The notes under the pieces: generated by a model
Database searches by the model: none
Seen by the model: only the letters and a program-made list of their open reading frames with translations
Told to the model about the DNA's origin: nothing
Made by a program: the position numbers and the translations under genes
Shown here: positions 10,064 to 18,789 of the stretch, piece by piece
Layout: every line of letters begins with the position of its first letter
How positions within the stretch are numbered: position 1 is the first letter of the stretch
Assembly: GCF_900116135.1 (NCBI RefSeq)
Contig: NZ_FOZX01000004.1
Span: forward strand, 372,001-436,000
DNA length: 64,000 nucleotides
DNA from: Saccharopolyspora flava
Lineage (GTDB): Bacteria > Actinomycetota > Actinomycetes > Mycobacteriales > Pseudonocardiaceae
Reading direction: 5' to 3'

Positions 10064-11418
10064 GGGTCACACCTCGCCGCGGGTGAGGAGCTCGCCTCGG
10101 GGGGGGTGTCGGCGCCGTCACCGGCGATCTGGGTGCCGCGCAGCCAGGTGCTGCGGACGACGCCGGCCAGCGGGCGGCCGTGGTAGGCCGAGACCGGGTT
10201 GCGGTGCTCCAGCTTGGCGACGTCGACGACGAAGGCGTCGTCCGGGGCGAACACGCACAGGTCGGCGTCGTTGCCCACGGCGATGGAGCCCTTGGTGCGC
10301 ATCCCGGCGAGTTCGGCGGGCTTGCGCGCCATCCAGCTCACCACGTCCGCCAGCGAGTACCCGCGCTGGCGTGCCTGCGTCCAGATCGCCGGCAGGCCCA
10401 GCTGCAGGCTCGACACCCCGCCCCAGGCCACGCCGAAGTCGCCGATGTCGAGGCGCTTGAGCTCGGGCGTGCAGGGGGAGTGGTCGCTGACCACGCAGTC
10501 GATGGTGCCGTCGGCCAGGGCCTTCCACAGCAGTTCGCGGTTGGCGGCCTCGCGGATCGGCGGGCAGCACTTGAACTGGGTGGCGCCGTCGGGGATCTCC
10601 TCGGCGGTGAAGCTCAGGTAGTGCGGGCAGGTCTCGACGGTGACGCGGACGCCGTCGGCGCGGGCCGAGGCGATCAGCGGCAGCGCGTCGGCGGAGGCCA
10701 GGTGCAGGATGTGCACGCGCGCCCCGATCCGCCGGGCCAGCTCGATGACCTGCGCGATCGCGAGGTTCTCGGCGCCCTTGGGGCGGGAGGCCAGGAAGTC
10801 GCCGTAATCCTCGCCGTGCGGGGTCGGCGCCTGCTCGATGGCCTCGGAGTCCTCGGCGTGCACGATCATCATCGCGTCGAAGGAGGCCAGCTCGCGCAGC
10901 GCGGTGTCGAGCTCGGCGGAGTTCAGCGGCGGGAACTCGTCGACCCCGGAGTGCAGCAGGAAGCACTTGAAGCCGAACACCCCGGCCTCGTGCAGACCCC
11001 GCAGCTCGTCGAGCTTGCCGGGGATCGCGCCGCCCCAGAAGCCGACGTCCACGTGCGCCTGCGGCGCGGCGGTCGTGCGCTTGACCTCGAGCGCGTCCGC
11101 GTCGACCGTCGGCGGCAGGCTGTTGAGCGGCATGTCGACGATGGTGGTCACGCCGCCCGCGGCGGCCGCCCGGGTGGCGGTCTCGAAGCCCTCCCACTCG
11201 GTCCGGCCCGGGTCGTTGACGTGCACGTGCGTGTCGACCAGGCCGGGCAGCAGCACCTCGTCGTCGGCGAGCTCGACGACGCGCTCGGCCGCCAGGTCGG
11301 CGTCGTGCGCGTCGACGACGGCGATGCGGCCGTCGCGGATGCCGACGCTGCCCGAGGTCTCGCCGTTCGGTCCGATGAGCCGCCGAGCCCGGAAGACCAG
11401 ATCGTAGGGCTGAGCCAC
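10012..11418 (-). CDS. allB: allantoinase, C-terminus apparently frameshifted
   Basis: Zinc amidohydrolase that opens allantoin to allantoate. The metal ligands are visible: HVH in [10 protein letters not shown] (residue ~63), the carbamylated Lys in [11 protein letters not shown], His in VHAED and HILHLAS, and Asp in DHSPC. The last ~35 residues are abnormal and run through the palindromic element. At a run of eight Gs (10099-10106) one extra base would restore the ending [11 protein letters not shown] and a stop at 10067-10069, just before the element. So the true gene probably ends at 10067, and the sequence carries a one-base deletion or error. GTG at 11418 follows GGGAGG. Confidence 0.9.
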   Translation of the reverse strand: MAQPYDLVFRARRLIGPNGETSGSVGIRDGRIAVVDAHDADLAAERVVELADDEVLLPGLVDTHVHVNDPGRTEWEGFETATRAAAAGGVTTIVDMPLNSLPPTVDADALEVKRTTAAPQAHVDVGFWGGAIPGKLDELRGLHEAGVFGFKCFLLHSGVDEFPPLNSAELDTALRELASFDAMMIVHAEDSEAIEQAPTPHGEDYGDFLASRPKGAENLAIAQVIELARRIGARVHILHLASADALPLIASARADGVRVTVETCPHYLSFTAEEIPDGATQFKCCPPIREAANRELLWKALADGTIDCVVSDHSPCTPELKRLDIGDFGVAWGGVSSLQLGLPAIWTQARQRGYSLADVVSWMARKPAELAGMRTKGSIAVGNDADLCVFAPDDAFVVDVAKLEHRNPVSAYHGRPLAGVVRSTWLRGTQIAGDGADTPPEASSSPAARCDPHQTTVLVKTAPCQRSP

Positions 11419-11452
11419 CGCGCTACCTCCCCTGAAATTCCACGATGCAAAA

Positions 11453-11470
11453 GTATATTCAAATGTATAC
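11453..11470. promoter_or_regulatory. candidate GntR operator upstream of allB
   Basis: GTATAT at 11453 and GTATAC at 11465 are two near-identical steps 12 bp apart in the 100-nt gap between the FCD-GntR gene and allB. The spacing of roughly one helical turn and the similarity to the sites near allE support binding by the adjacent regulator. Confidence 0.45.
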
Positions 11471-11518
11471 GTAACCTACGGCGGTGGAGTTCCGCAGGTC
11501 AAGGGTTCGGCGAAGCGG

Positions 11519-12172
11519 TCAGAGCACCATGCGCTCGAGCACCATCGTGCGGCTCGCGCGCACGTGCCCGCGAGCGAGCTCGGCGGCCCGCTCGGCGTCG
11601 CCGGACGCTATGGCGGCGTAGAGCTCCTCGTGCTCGCGGCAGACCCGCGCCGGCTCCAGGTTCAACCGGAACAGCGCGGCGAGCCTGCCGTGCAGCGGTT
11701 CGAGCATCGAAGCGAGGAGCTCGTTGCGGGACAGCGCGACGAGCTTGTCGTGGAACTCGGTGTTGGCCTCCGACATGGCGTCGGTGTCCTGATCGTCCAG
11801 CGCCTCCCGGGCGCGCGCGACCAGCTCGCCCAGGTGCTCGACGTCGGCTGACTCGCTGCGCTCGGCGGCGAGCCGGGCGGCCAGCGCCTCCAGCGCCTCG
11901 CGGACGTCGAAGAGCTCCTCCAGCTGCTGGCGGTCCAGGCTGCGCACGAACACGCCGCGCCGCCGCGGCCGGACCTCGACCATCCCGGCGCTCTGCAGCA
12001 TCCGGATCGCCTCCCGCACCGGCACGCGGGACACGCCGAACTCGATGGCCAGCTCCTGCTCGAAGAGCCGGTCGCCGGGACGCAACCGGCCGTCGCTGAT
12101 GCGGGCCTGCAGCTCGTCGTGGACCTGGTCGCGCAGCGGAACGCGGGGCTCCTCCTCGGGCACGTCGGTCAC
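11519..12172 (-). CDS. GntR-family regulator, FadR/FCD subfamily
   Basis: A 217-residue regulator with an N-terminal winged helix (GDRLFEQELAIEFGVSRVPVREAIRML near residue 35) and a helical FCD effector domain that keeps the metal-ligand pattern (ANTEFHDKLVALSRN, and a later His in the helix with CREHEEL). GTG at 12172 is chosen because GAGGAGGAG lies 9 nt upstream; an in-frame GTG at 12250 would add 26 residues of low quality. It sits upstream of allB on the same strand and is the likely controller of the split allantoin genes. Confidence 0.85.
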   Translation of the reverse strand: MTDVPEEEPRVPLRDQVHDELQARISDGRLRPGDRLFEQELAIEFGVSRVPVREAIRMLQSAGMVEVRPRRRGVFVRSLDRQQLEELFDVREALEALAARLAAERSESADVEHLGELVARAREALDDQDTDAMSEANTEFHDKLVALSRNELLASMLEPLHGRLAALFRLNLEPARVCREHEELYAAIASGDAERAAELARGHVRASRTMVLERMVL

Positions 12173-12288
12173 AGCAACAAGCTCCTCCTCGGCAGCCGCG
12201 CCCGCGAACTCGGGCACCGGCGCGATCAGTGTGCATGACGCTTCCCGCACGCGTGCGTTCGGGGAGTTGCCGCAACGCCCTGCGCCGT

Positions 12289-12317
12289 TCGGCGGCGCCC
12301 GCTAGACGGGCCGCCGA
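12289..12317 (-). terminator. hairpin after the HutC-type regulator
   Basis: TCGGCGG-(cg)-CCCG pairs with CGGG-CCGCCGA around a five-base loop, beginning 16 nt beyond the stop codon at 12333. It would separate this gene from the FCD-GntR gene on the same strand. Confidence 0.55.
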
Positions 12318-12332
12318 GCGAGCGCCCGGGGC

Positions 12333-13112
12333 TCAGGTGTCGCCGCGGAGGGTGAGGTCGAAGGTGTAGCGCGAGGCGCGGTAGGTGTGGGTGCCGAACT
12401 CGACGATGGCGCCGGTGTGGTCGTGGGTGATGCGCTGCATGGTCAGCAGCGCGGCCCCGGTGGGCTCGTCGAGCAGCGCGGCCTCCTCGTCGGTGGCGGT
12501 GCGCGCGCCGATGGTCTGCTGCGCGGCGTGCAGGTGGACGCCCGCGGCGCGCAGCAGCTGGTAGAGGCCCCGGTCGGTGAGGTCCTCGTCGGTCGGGGCC
12601 AGCAGGCCGGCCGGGAGGTAGTTGCGCAGCCGGGCGATCGGCTCGCCGCGGGCGTGCCGGACCCGCTCCAGGTGCAGGACCTGGTCCTGTTCGGACAGTC
12701 CCAGCGCGCGGGCCGCCTCCGGGGGAGGCGTGCGCAGCTCGTTGACCAGCACGCGGGTGGAGGGCGCGGCGTCGAGCGCGGTGAGGTCGTCGTGCAGGCT
12801 GCTGAGCTGCAGCGAGCGCTTGACGTGGTTGAACACCACCTGGGTTCCCGCGCCGCGCTTGCGGACCACGAGCCCCTTGTCGACCAGCGAGCCGATGGCC
12901 TGGCGGATGGTGGGCCGGGAGAGCCCGAGGTTGCCCGCCAGCTCGATCTCGTTGTCCAGGCGCGCGCCCACCGGCAGCGCTCCGGAGGCGATGGCCTCCT
13001 CGATCTGGCTGGCCACCTGGAAGTACAGCGGGACGGGGCTGCGGTGGTCGACCGAGATCTGCTTGGCCGGATCCCACTGCGGTTCCTGGGATCGGTGTCG
13101 CACGGCGGTCAC
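12333..13112 (-). CDS. GntR-family regulator, HutC/UTRA subfamily (probable inositol regulator)
   Basis: A 259-residue regulator with an N-terminal GntR winged helix (ARLDNEIELAGNLGLSRPTIRQAIGSLVDKGLV near residue 50) and a UTRA ligand-binding domain (LHLERVRHARGEPIARLRNYLP, ending with YRASRYTFDLTLRG). It is divergent from iolC across a 144-nt gap, the usual arrangement for a local repressor of inositol catabolism (IolR role in actinobacteria). GTG at 13112. The assignment to inositol is from context. Confidence 0.85.
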   Translation of the reverse strand: MTAVRHRSQEPQWDPAKQISVDHRSPVPLYFQVASQIEEAIASGALPVGARLDNEIELAGNLGLSRPTIRQAIGSLVDKGLVVRKRGAGTQVVFNHVKRSLQLSSLHDDLTALDAAPSTRVLVNELRTPPPEAARALGLSEQDQVLHLERVRHARGEPIARLRNYLPAGLLAPTDEDLTDRGLYQLLRAAGVHLHAAQQTIGARTATDEEAALLDEPTGAALLTMQRITHDHTGAIVEFGTHTYRASRYTFDLTLRGDT

Positions 13113-13159
13113 CGCGCAACACTAGCAAGAACCCACGACGTCACTAAGTCCGTATGTGC

Positions 13160-13185
13160 TGACAAATCGTTGACAGTGATCTGAC
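13160..13185. promoter_or_regulatory. three TGAC direct repeats, 11-bp period, before iolC
   Basis: TGAC occurs at 13160, 13171 and 13182 (TGACAAATCGT, TGACAGTGATC, TGACG), so the repeats lie on one face of the helix. They sit in the regulator/iolC divergent promoter, about 75 nt before the iolC start. A candidate operator for the HutC-type regulator; no direct match to a published site is claimed. Confidence 0.4.
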
Positions 13186-13256
13186 GCACCCGTAGACAAG
13201 GAACCGTCCGTGCTCCGGCCGCGGCGCGGCCGCTGACCCGACGGAGGGTTCGTGCG

Positions 13257-14216
13257 ATGAGCGAACGGTTCACCGTGATCACGATGGGCAGGATCGGGGT
13301 CGACATCTACCCGCTGCAGACCGGAGTTCCGCTGCCGCAGGTGGAATCCTTCGGCAAGTACCTCGGAGGCACCGCCACCAACGTCGCGGTGGCCGCCGCC
13401 CGGCTCGGTCACCGCAGCGCCGTGATCAGCCGCACCGGGGCCGACCCGTTCGGCGAGTACGTCCACCAGGCGCTGCGCGGTTTCGACGTCGACGACCGGT
13501 GGGTGAGCGCCGTCGAGCAGTACCCGACGCCGGTCACCTTCTGCGAGCTGTTCCCGCCGGACGACTTCCCGCTGTACTTCTACCGCCGCCCCAAGGCCCC
13601 CGACCTGGAGATCCACGCCGACGAGCTGGACCTGCCCGCGATCGCCGACGCGCGGATCTTCTGGATGACCGGCACCGGCCTGGCCGAGGAACCCAGCCGC
13701 AGCGCGACGCTGGCGGCGCTGCGGCACCGGGCCGAGCGCGGGACCACCGTCTTCGACCTGGACTGGCGGCCGATGTTCTGGCCCGACAGCGGGGCCGCGC
13801 GCCGCTGGTACCGGGAGGCGCTGGAGCACGTCACGGTCGCGGTCGGCAACCTCGACGAGGTGGAGGTCGCGGTCGGCACCCGCGACCCGGAGCGGGCCGC
13901 CGAACTCCTGCTGGACCTCGGCGTCGAGCTGGCGGTGGTCAAGCAGGGCCCGCGCGGCGTCCTCGCGCGCACGCGCGAGGAGAGCACGGTCGCGCCACCG
14001 GTCCCGGTCGACGTGGTCAACGGGCTCGGCGCCGGGGACGCCTTCGGCGGCGCGCTGTGCCACGGGCTGCTGCACGACTGGCCGCTGGCGCGCACCACGC
14101 GCTTCGCCAACGCCGCCGGTGCGCTGGTCGCCGGCCGGCTCGCGTGCTCCTCGGCGATGCCCTACGCGCACGAGGTCGAGGAGGTTCTGGCGCAGAACCC
14201 GGCGTTGAGCGCATGA
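13257..14216 (+). CDS. iolC: 5-dehydro-2-deoxygluconokinase
   Basis: PfkB-family kinase that phosphorylates 5-dehydro-2-deoxy-D-gluconate in myo-inositol breakdown. The N-terminal YLGGTATNVAVAAARLG and the C-terminal anion-hole/catalytic motif NGLGAGDAFGGAL (Asp as base, residue ~262) are intact, as are the IolC-typical FYFYRRPKAPD-like stretch (here PLYFYRRPKAPD) and DLDWRPMFW. First gene of the iol operon; its TGA overlaps the ATG of the next gene. Confidence 0.93.
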   Translation: MSERFTVITMGRIGVDIYPLQTGVPLPQVESFGKYLGGTATNVAVAAARLGHRSAVISRTGADPFGEYVHQALRGFDVDDRWVSAVEQYPTPVTFCELFPPDDFPLYFYRRPKAPDLEIHADELDLPAIADARIFWMTGTGLAEEPSRSATLAALRHRAERGTTVFDLDWRPMFWPDSGAARRWYREALEHVTVAVGNLDEVEVAVGTRDPERAAELLLDLGVELAVVKQGPRGVLARTREESTVAPPVPVDVVNGLGAGDAFGGALCHGLLHDWPLARTTRFANAAGALVAGRLACSSAMPYAHEVEEVLAQNPALSA

Positions 14217-15121
14217 CCAGGGTGGACGGGTTGACCCTCGCCGAGCTGATCGAGACCCGTGCCAGACATCCCGAGATGATCGCCGAGGCCGCCGCGGCCC
14301 GGGTCAGGCGGCCGCTGCTGGGCGAGTCCGGTCGCGTGCTGATCGTGGCCGCCGACCACCCCGCGCGCGGAGCGCTGGCGGCGGGCGGGAACCCGATGGC
14401 GATGGCCAACCGCGCGGACCTGCTGGACCGGGTGCGCACCGCGCTGCGGCGCCCGGGCGTGGACGGGGTCCTGGGTACCGCCGACGTGCTGGAGGACCTG
14501 CTGCTGCTCGGGGAGCTGGAGAACAAGGTCGTCATCGGCTCGATGAACCGGGGAGGCCTGGTGGGTTCGACGTTCGAGCTCGACGACCGGTTCACCGGCC
14601 ACCGCGCCGAGGACCTGCACCGGATGCGGTTCGACGCGGGCAAGCTGCTGCTGCGGATCGACCTCGACGACCCGGGATCGCTGAACACCGCGCAGGGCGC
14701 GGCGAACGCGGTCAACGAGCTCGCCGCGCGCGGTCTGGTCGCGATGGTCGAACCCTTCCTGGCCCGGCGCGTCGGCGGCCGGGTGCGCAACGACCTGTCG
14801 GCCGAGGCGGTGGCGCGCTCGATCGCCATCGCCTCCGGCCTCGGCGGCACCTCGGCCTACACCTGGCTGAAGGTGCCGGTGGTCGACGAGCTCGACCAGA
14901 TCGGGCGGGCGCTGGAGGCCACCACGCTGCCGACGGTGCTGCTGGGCGGCGAGGTCCCCGACGACCCCGCGGCCACCCGGCGCCGCTGGGACGCGGCGCT
15001 GCAACTGCCCAACGTGCGCGGGCTCGTCGTGGGACGCGGCCTGCTCTACCCGCACGACGACGACGTCGCGGGCGCGGTCGACGCCGCGGTCGACCTGCTG
15101 CGCGGAAGGGAGAACCGGTGA
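14213..15121 (+). CDS. Cgl0159-family (beta/alpha)8 aldolase-like protein
   Basis: A 302-residue TIM-barrel protein of the family represented by Cgl0159 in the Corynebacterium inositol cluster. Barrel segments VLIVAADHPARG, GVLGTADVLEDLL, LVAMVEPFL and the phosphate-site-like VLLGGEVPDDP are evident. It probably takes the place of the classical IolJ aldolase that cleaves 6-phospho-5-dehydro-2-deoxygluconate to DHAP and malonic semialdehyde; that is inference from operon position between iolC and iolB. It overlaps both neighbours by 4 nt (ATGA, GTGA). Confidence 0.8.
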   Translation: MTRVDGLTLAELIETRARHPEMIAEAAAARVRRPLLGESGRVLIVAADHPARGALAAGGNPMAMANRADLLDRVRTALRRPGVDGVLGTADVLEDLLLLGELENKVVIGSMNRGGLVGSTFELDDRFTGHRAEDLHRMRFDAGKLLLRIDLDDPGSLNTAQGAANAVNELAARGLVAMVEPFLARRVGGRVRNDLSAEAVARSIAIASGLGGTSAYTWLKVPVVDELDQIGRALEATTLPTVLLGGEVPDDPAATRRRWDAALQLPNVRGLVVGRGLLYPHDDDVAGAVDAAVDLLRGRENR

Positions 15122-16011
15122 GCGACAAGCGATTTCACCTCGTCGACGGGGAAACGGCGCGCGAGGAGTACCGCACCTGCGTCGACCCGGGCACGGCCGG
15201 GTGGGACCACTGCTCGCTGCGCGTGCTGGACCTGCCGCCCGGGCGCTCGCACACCTTCGACACCGGCGACAGCGAGTGGATCGTGCTGCCGCTCAGCGGT
15301 TCCTGCTCGGTGACCTGCGACGACCGGACGTTCGAGCTGGCCGGGAGGGCGAGCGTGTTCGCCGGCGTCAGCGACTTCGCCTACGCGCCCCGGGACGCCC
15401 GGGTGCGCATCGACAGCGGGACCGGCGGCCGGTTCGCGCTGACCGGGGCGCGTTGCCGGAACCGGCTGCCCGCGCGCTACGGTCCCGCCTCCGGTGTGCC
15501 GGTGGAGCTGCGGGGCGCCGGGCAGGCCAGCAGGCAGGTCAACAACTTCGGCGCCGCGCACGTCTTCGAGGCCGACCGGCTGATCGCGGTCGAGGTGCTG
15601 ACCCCGGCGGGCAACTGGTCGTCGTTCCCGCCGCACAAGCACGACGAGGACCGCGCGGGCGAGTCGCGGCTGGAGGAGATCTACTACTTCGAGATCGCCG
15701 AAGTCCGCGGCACACCCGGCATCGGCTACCAGCGGGTGTCCCCGTCGGGCCCGGGCAGCGACACCGACGTGCTCGCCGAGGTGCGCAGCGGCGACGTCGT
15801 GCTGATCCCGGACGGCTGGCACGGCCCGTCGATGGCGGTGCCCGGCTACGACATGTACTACCTCAACGTCATGGCCGGTCCCTCGCCCGAGCGCGCCTGG
15901 CTGATCTGCGACGACCCCGCGCACGCGTGGGTGCGCGAGACCTGGGCCGACCAGCCGGTCGACGCCCGCCTGCCGTTCTACCGGGATCCGTCCGAAGTGG
16001 AGGAACGATGA
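15118..16011 (+). CDS. iolB: 5-deoxy-glucuronate isomerase
   Basis: Bicupin isomerase that converts 5-deoxy-D-glucuronate to 5-dehydro-2-deoxygluconate. The 297-residue length fits. The metal region SSFPPHKHDED followed by EEIYYFEI (near residues 175-195) and the later DGWHGPSMAVPGYDMYYLNVMAG ending are hallmarks. Translation starts at GTG 15118, inside the stop of the upstream gene, indicating coupled translation. Confidence 0.94.
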   Translation: MSDKRFHLVDGETAREEYRTCVDPGTAGWDHCSLRVLDLPPGRSHTFDTGDSEWIVLPLSGSCSVTCDDRTFELAGRASVFAGVSDFAYAPRDARVRIDSGTGGRFALTGARCRNRLPARYGPASGVPVELRGAGQASRQVNNFGAAHVFEADRLIAVEVLTPAGNWSSFPPHKHDEDRAGESRLEEIYYFEIAEVRGTPGIGYQRVSPSGPGSDTDVLAEVRSGDVVLIPDGWHGPSMAVPGYDMYYLNVMAGPSPERAWLICDDPAHAWVRETWADQPVDARLPFYRDPSEVEER

Positions 16012-17870
16012 CGACGCGGAGGCTGACCGTCGCGCAGGCGCTGCTGCGGTTCCTGGCCCGCCAGCACACCGAGCGCGACGGCGTGCGGCAGCGGTTGATC
16101 GAGGGCTGCTGGGGCATCTTCGGGCACGGCAACGTCGCCGGGATCGGGCAGGCCCTGCTGGAGTCCGGCGACGAGATGCCCTACCTGCAGGGGCGCAACG
16201 AGCAGTCGATGGTGCACGCCGCGGTCGGCTTCGCTCGGCAGCGCAACCGGATGTCGACCTTCGCCGTGACGACCTCCATCGGCCCGGGCGCGACGAACCT
16301 GGTCACCGGCGCGGCGCTGGCCACCATCAACCACCTGCCGGTGCTGCTGCTCCCCGGCGACGTCTTCGCCACCCGGCCCGCCGATCCGGTGCTGCAGCAG
16401 CTGGAAGTGCCGCACGCGCGCGACATCTCGGTCAACGACTGCCTGCGCCCGGTCTCCCGCTACTTCGACCGCGTCTGGCGCCCCGAGGCGCTGATGCCCT
16501 CGGCGCTGGAGGCCGTGCGGGTGCTCACCGACCCGGTGGCGACCGGCGCGGTGACCCTCGCGCTGCCGCAGGACGTGCAGGCCGAGGCGTTCGACTGGCC
16601 GGAGGAGTTCTTCGCCGAGCGCGTGTGGCGGGTGCACCGCCCGGCCGCCGATCCCGAGTCGGTGTCGGAGGCCGCCGAGGCGATCCGGGGCGCCCGCAGG
16701 CCGCTGATCATCGCGGGCGGGGGAGTGCACCACAGCGGCGCCGAGCACGACCTCGCCGAACTCGCCGGCAGCACGGGAATCCCGGTCGCCGAGACCCAGG
16801 CCGGGCGGGGTTCGCTGCGCCACGACCACCCGTGCGCGATGGGCGCGATCGGGCACACCGGCACCGCGATCGCCGACGAACTGGCCCGCGACGCGGATCT
16901 TGTCGTCGGGGTGGGGACCCGCTACTCGGACTTCACCACGGCCTCCGGCACCCTGTTCGCCGATCCCGGCGTGCGGTTCGTCAACGTCAACATCGCCGCG
17001 ACCGACGCCTGCAAGCAGGCCGCCCTCCCGGTCGTCGGCGACGCCCGCACGAGCCTGCGCGAACTCGCCCGCGCCCTGGGAGACCACCGCGTGGCCGCCG
17101 ACCACGCCGAGCGGGCCCGCGCCGGAGCGCGGAGGTGGGCCGCGGTCGTCGAGTCGGTGACCCGGGGAGCCGGTGACGAGAGGCCCGGTCAGGCCGAGGT
17201 GATCGGCGCGCTCGACGAGGTGCTGGACGAGCGGGACGTGGTGATCAACGCGGCCGGGTCGATGCCCGGCGACCTCCACAAGCTGTGGCGCGCCAAGGAC
17301 CCTCGGCAGTACCACGTCGAATACGGTTACTCCTGCATGGGATACGAGATCCCGGCCGCGATCGGCGCCCGCCTGGCCGACCCCGCACGCGAGGTGTTCG
17401 CGCTGGTCGGCGACGGGACGTACCTGATGATGCCGACCGAGCTGGTCACCGCCGTGCAGGAGGGCATCAAGATCAACGTGGTGCTGGTGCAGAACCACGG
17501 CTACGCCTCGATCGGCGGGCTCTCGGAATCCGTCGGCGCCGAGCGCTTCGGCACCGCCTACCGCTACCGCGCCGCCGACGGCGGTTTCACCGGCGCACCG
17601 CTGCCGGTCGACCTGGCCGCCAACGCCGAGAGCCTCGGGATGCGCGTGCTGCGCGCCGAGACCAACGACGAGCTGCGCAGTGCGCTGCGCGCCTCCCGCT
17701 CGGATCCGCGCCCCACCGCGATCCACGTCGAGACCGACCCGGCAAAGCAGGCCCCGCCGCCGGAGGCGTGGTGGGACGTCCCGGTCGCCGAGGTCGCCAC
17801 CCGCGCCACCACCCGAGCGGCCCGAGATCACTACGAGAAGGAGGCGCGATCCCGGCGCCACCACCTCTGA
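16008..17870 (+). CDS. iolD: 3D-(3,5/4)-trihydroxycyclohexane-1,2-dione hydrolase
   Basis: ThDP-dependent ring-opening hydrolase of the inositol pathway, 620 residues. The catalytic Glu65 is in QGRNEQSM; the central NAD-fold domain holds AGGGVHHSGAE; the ThDP/Mg motif starts at GDGTYLMM and ends with VLVQNHGYASIGGLS. It is the last gene of the operon here and overlaps iolB by 4 nt. The dehydrogenases (iolG), dehydratase (iolE) and semialdehyde dehydrogenase (iolA) are not in this window, so they must lie elsewhere. Confidence 0.95.
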   Translation: MTTRRLTVAQALLRFLARQHTERDGVRQRLIEGCWGIFGHGNVAGIGQALLESGDEMPYLQGRNEQSMVHAAVGFARQRNRMSTFAVTTSIGPGATNLVTGAALATINHLPVLLLPGDVFATRPADPVLQQLEVPHARDISVNDCLRPVSRYFDRVWRPEALMPSALEAVRVLTDPVATGAVTLALPQDVQAEAFDWPEEFFAERVWRVHRPAADPESVSEAAEAIRGARRPLIIAGGGVHHSGAEHDLAELAGSTGIPVAETQAGRGSLRHDHPCAMGAIGHTGTAIADELARDADLVVGVGTRYSDFTTASGTLFADPGVRFVNVNIAATDACKQAALPVVGDARTSLRELARALGDHRVAADHAERARAGARRWAAVVESVTRGAGDERPGQAEVIGALDEVLDERDVVINAAGSMPGDLHKLWRAKDPRQYHVEYGYSCMGYEIPAAIGARLADPAREVFALVGDGTYLMMPTELVTAVQEGIKINVVLVQNHGYASIGGLSESVGAERFGTAYRYRAADGGFTGAPLPVDLAANAESLGMRVLRAETNDELRSALRASRSDPRPTAIHVETDPAKQAPPPEAWWDVPVAEVATRATTRAARDHYEKEARSRRHHL

Positions 17871-17905
17871 GCACGCCCCTCCGGACCGCCGGGGCCCTGG
17901 AGCAC

Positions 17906-18007
17906 GACAGTTTTTGCCAGAACTGTCCCGATACCAAGATCCCCGGAGCGGGACAGTTTTCGCCAAAACCGCCCCTATATCCCGGGCAGTTGTGGCTAAA
18001 ACTGCCC
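17906..18007. repeat. CAGTTTT/AAAACTG element C, three short hairpins
   Basis: Three inverted repeats in tandem between the convergent iolD and flavin reductase genes: GACAGTT...AACTGTC (17906-17927), GGGACAGTTTTCGCC...AAAACCGCCC (17949-17974) and GGGCAGTT...AACTGCCC (17984-18007). The last supplies the TAG stop of the flavin reductase. There is no conserved interior; this looks like a degenerate or half-element version. Confidence 0.8.
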
Positions 18008-18508
18008 TCCGGTGAGCTTCGGGCTGTCCGGGAGGGTGAAGAAGGTGCCGTCGGCGAAGCCGAGGCAGGGGCCCGGCCGCAGGTCGAAGCGCTCGACCTT
18101 GCCGAGGAACAGGGTGTGGTCGCCGCCGTCGTGCTCGGCCCACGGGGTGCACTCGAACCAGGACGCCGTCCCCGCCAGCCGGGGAGCGTGATGCCCTTCG
18201 ACCCAGCCGGGTTCGGCGTTGGGGCGGCCCGCGAAGTGCACCGCGAGGTCGCGCTGCTCGGCCGCCAGGACGTTGACCGCGAACGGCCGCCCGGCCAGCA
18301 GGGCGTGGGCGCGCACCGAGCGCTGGATCGCGACCAGCACCAGCGGCGGGTCCAGCGAGACCGAGGTGAACGAGTTGATCGTCAACCCGTGCCGCTTCAC
18401 CCGCCCGTCGGCGAGGCCGTCGAAGGTCACCACGGCCACCCCGGTGGCGAACCGTCCCAGGCACCCGCGCAGGTCCTGCACAGCACTGTCGGCCGAGGCT
18501 GCGGTCAT
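17996..18508 (-). CDS. flavin reductase (StyB/HpaC type), partner of the adjacent monooxygenase
   Basis: A 170-residue NAD(P)H:flavin oxidoreductase. The family core GRFATGVAVVTF, LTINSFTSVSLDPPLVLVAI and PFAVNVLAAEQRDLAVHFAG is present. It should supply reduced FAD to the two-component monooxygenase encoded divergently at 18790. The ATG at 18508 is chosen from the domain boundary; the longer frame upstream has no ribosome site. The final residues and stop codon come from palindromic element C. Confidence 0.88.
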   Translation of the reverse strand: MTAASADSAVQDLRGCLGRFATGVAVVTFDGLADGRVKRHGLTINSFTSVSLDPPLVLVAIQRSVRAHALLAGRPFAVNVLAAEQRDLAVHFAGRPNAEPGWVEGHHAPRLAGTASWFECTPWAEHDGGDHTLFLGKVERFDLRPGPCLGFADGTFFTLPDSPKLTGGQF

Positions 18509-18789
18509 CGTCGATCGCTCCCAGGTCGTGGCGGCCCGGGACGGGGCCGCTCCGGTACCGATCGACGGTAGGAACCCGCGCGAGGCCGGGCAACGGCCGC
18601 AGACCGCCGTGCCCGGGTTGCACAGAGCCGTGCGCGGGGAGGACAGCGCCGAGCCCGTCCGGGGTGCCACCTTGACACCCGGCGCAGCAGAGCCGCCCCT
18701 GAGCGAACGGCGGCCCGGCGCACTTCCGCGATCGCGCGAACCGGGCCACCATGACCGCGACGAAGGCACGCCTCAACGAGGAGACGCAG

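Noticed and set aside
10012-10066. Genuine extended C-terminus of allantoinase
   Set aside because: The tail is encoded by a palindromic repeat and the alternative frame yields a family-like ending; the extension is better explained by a one-base change at the G run.
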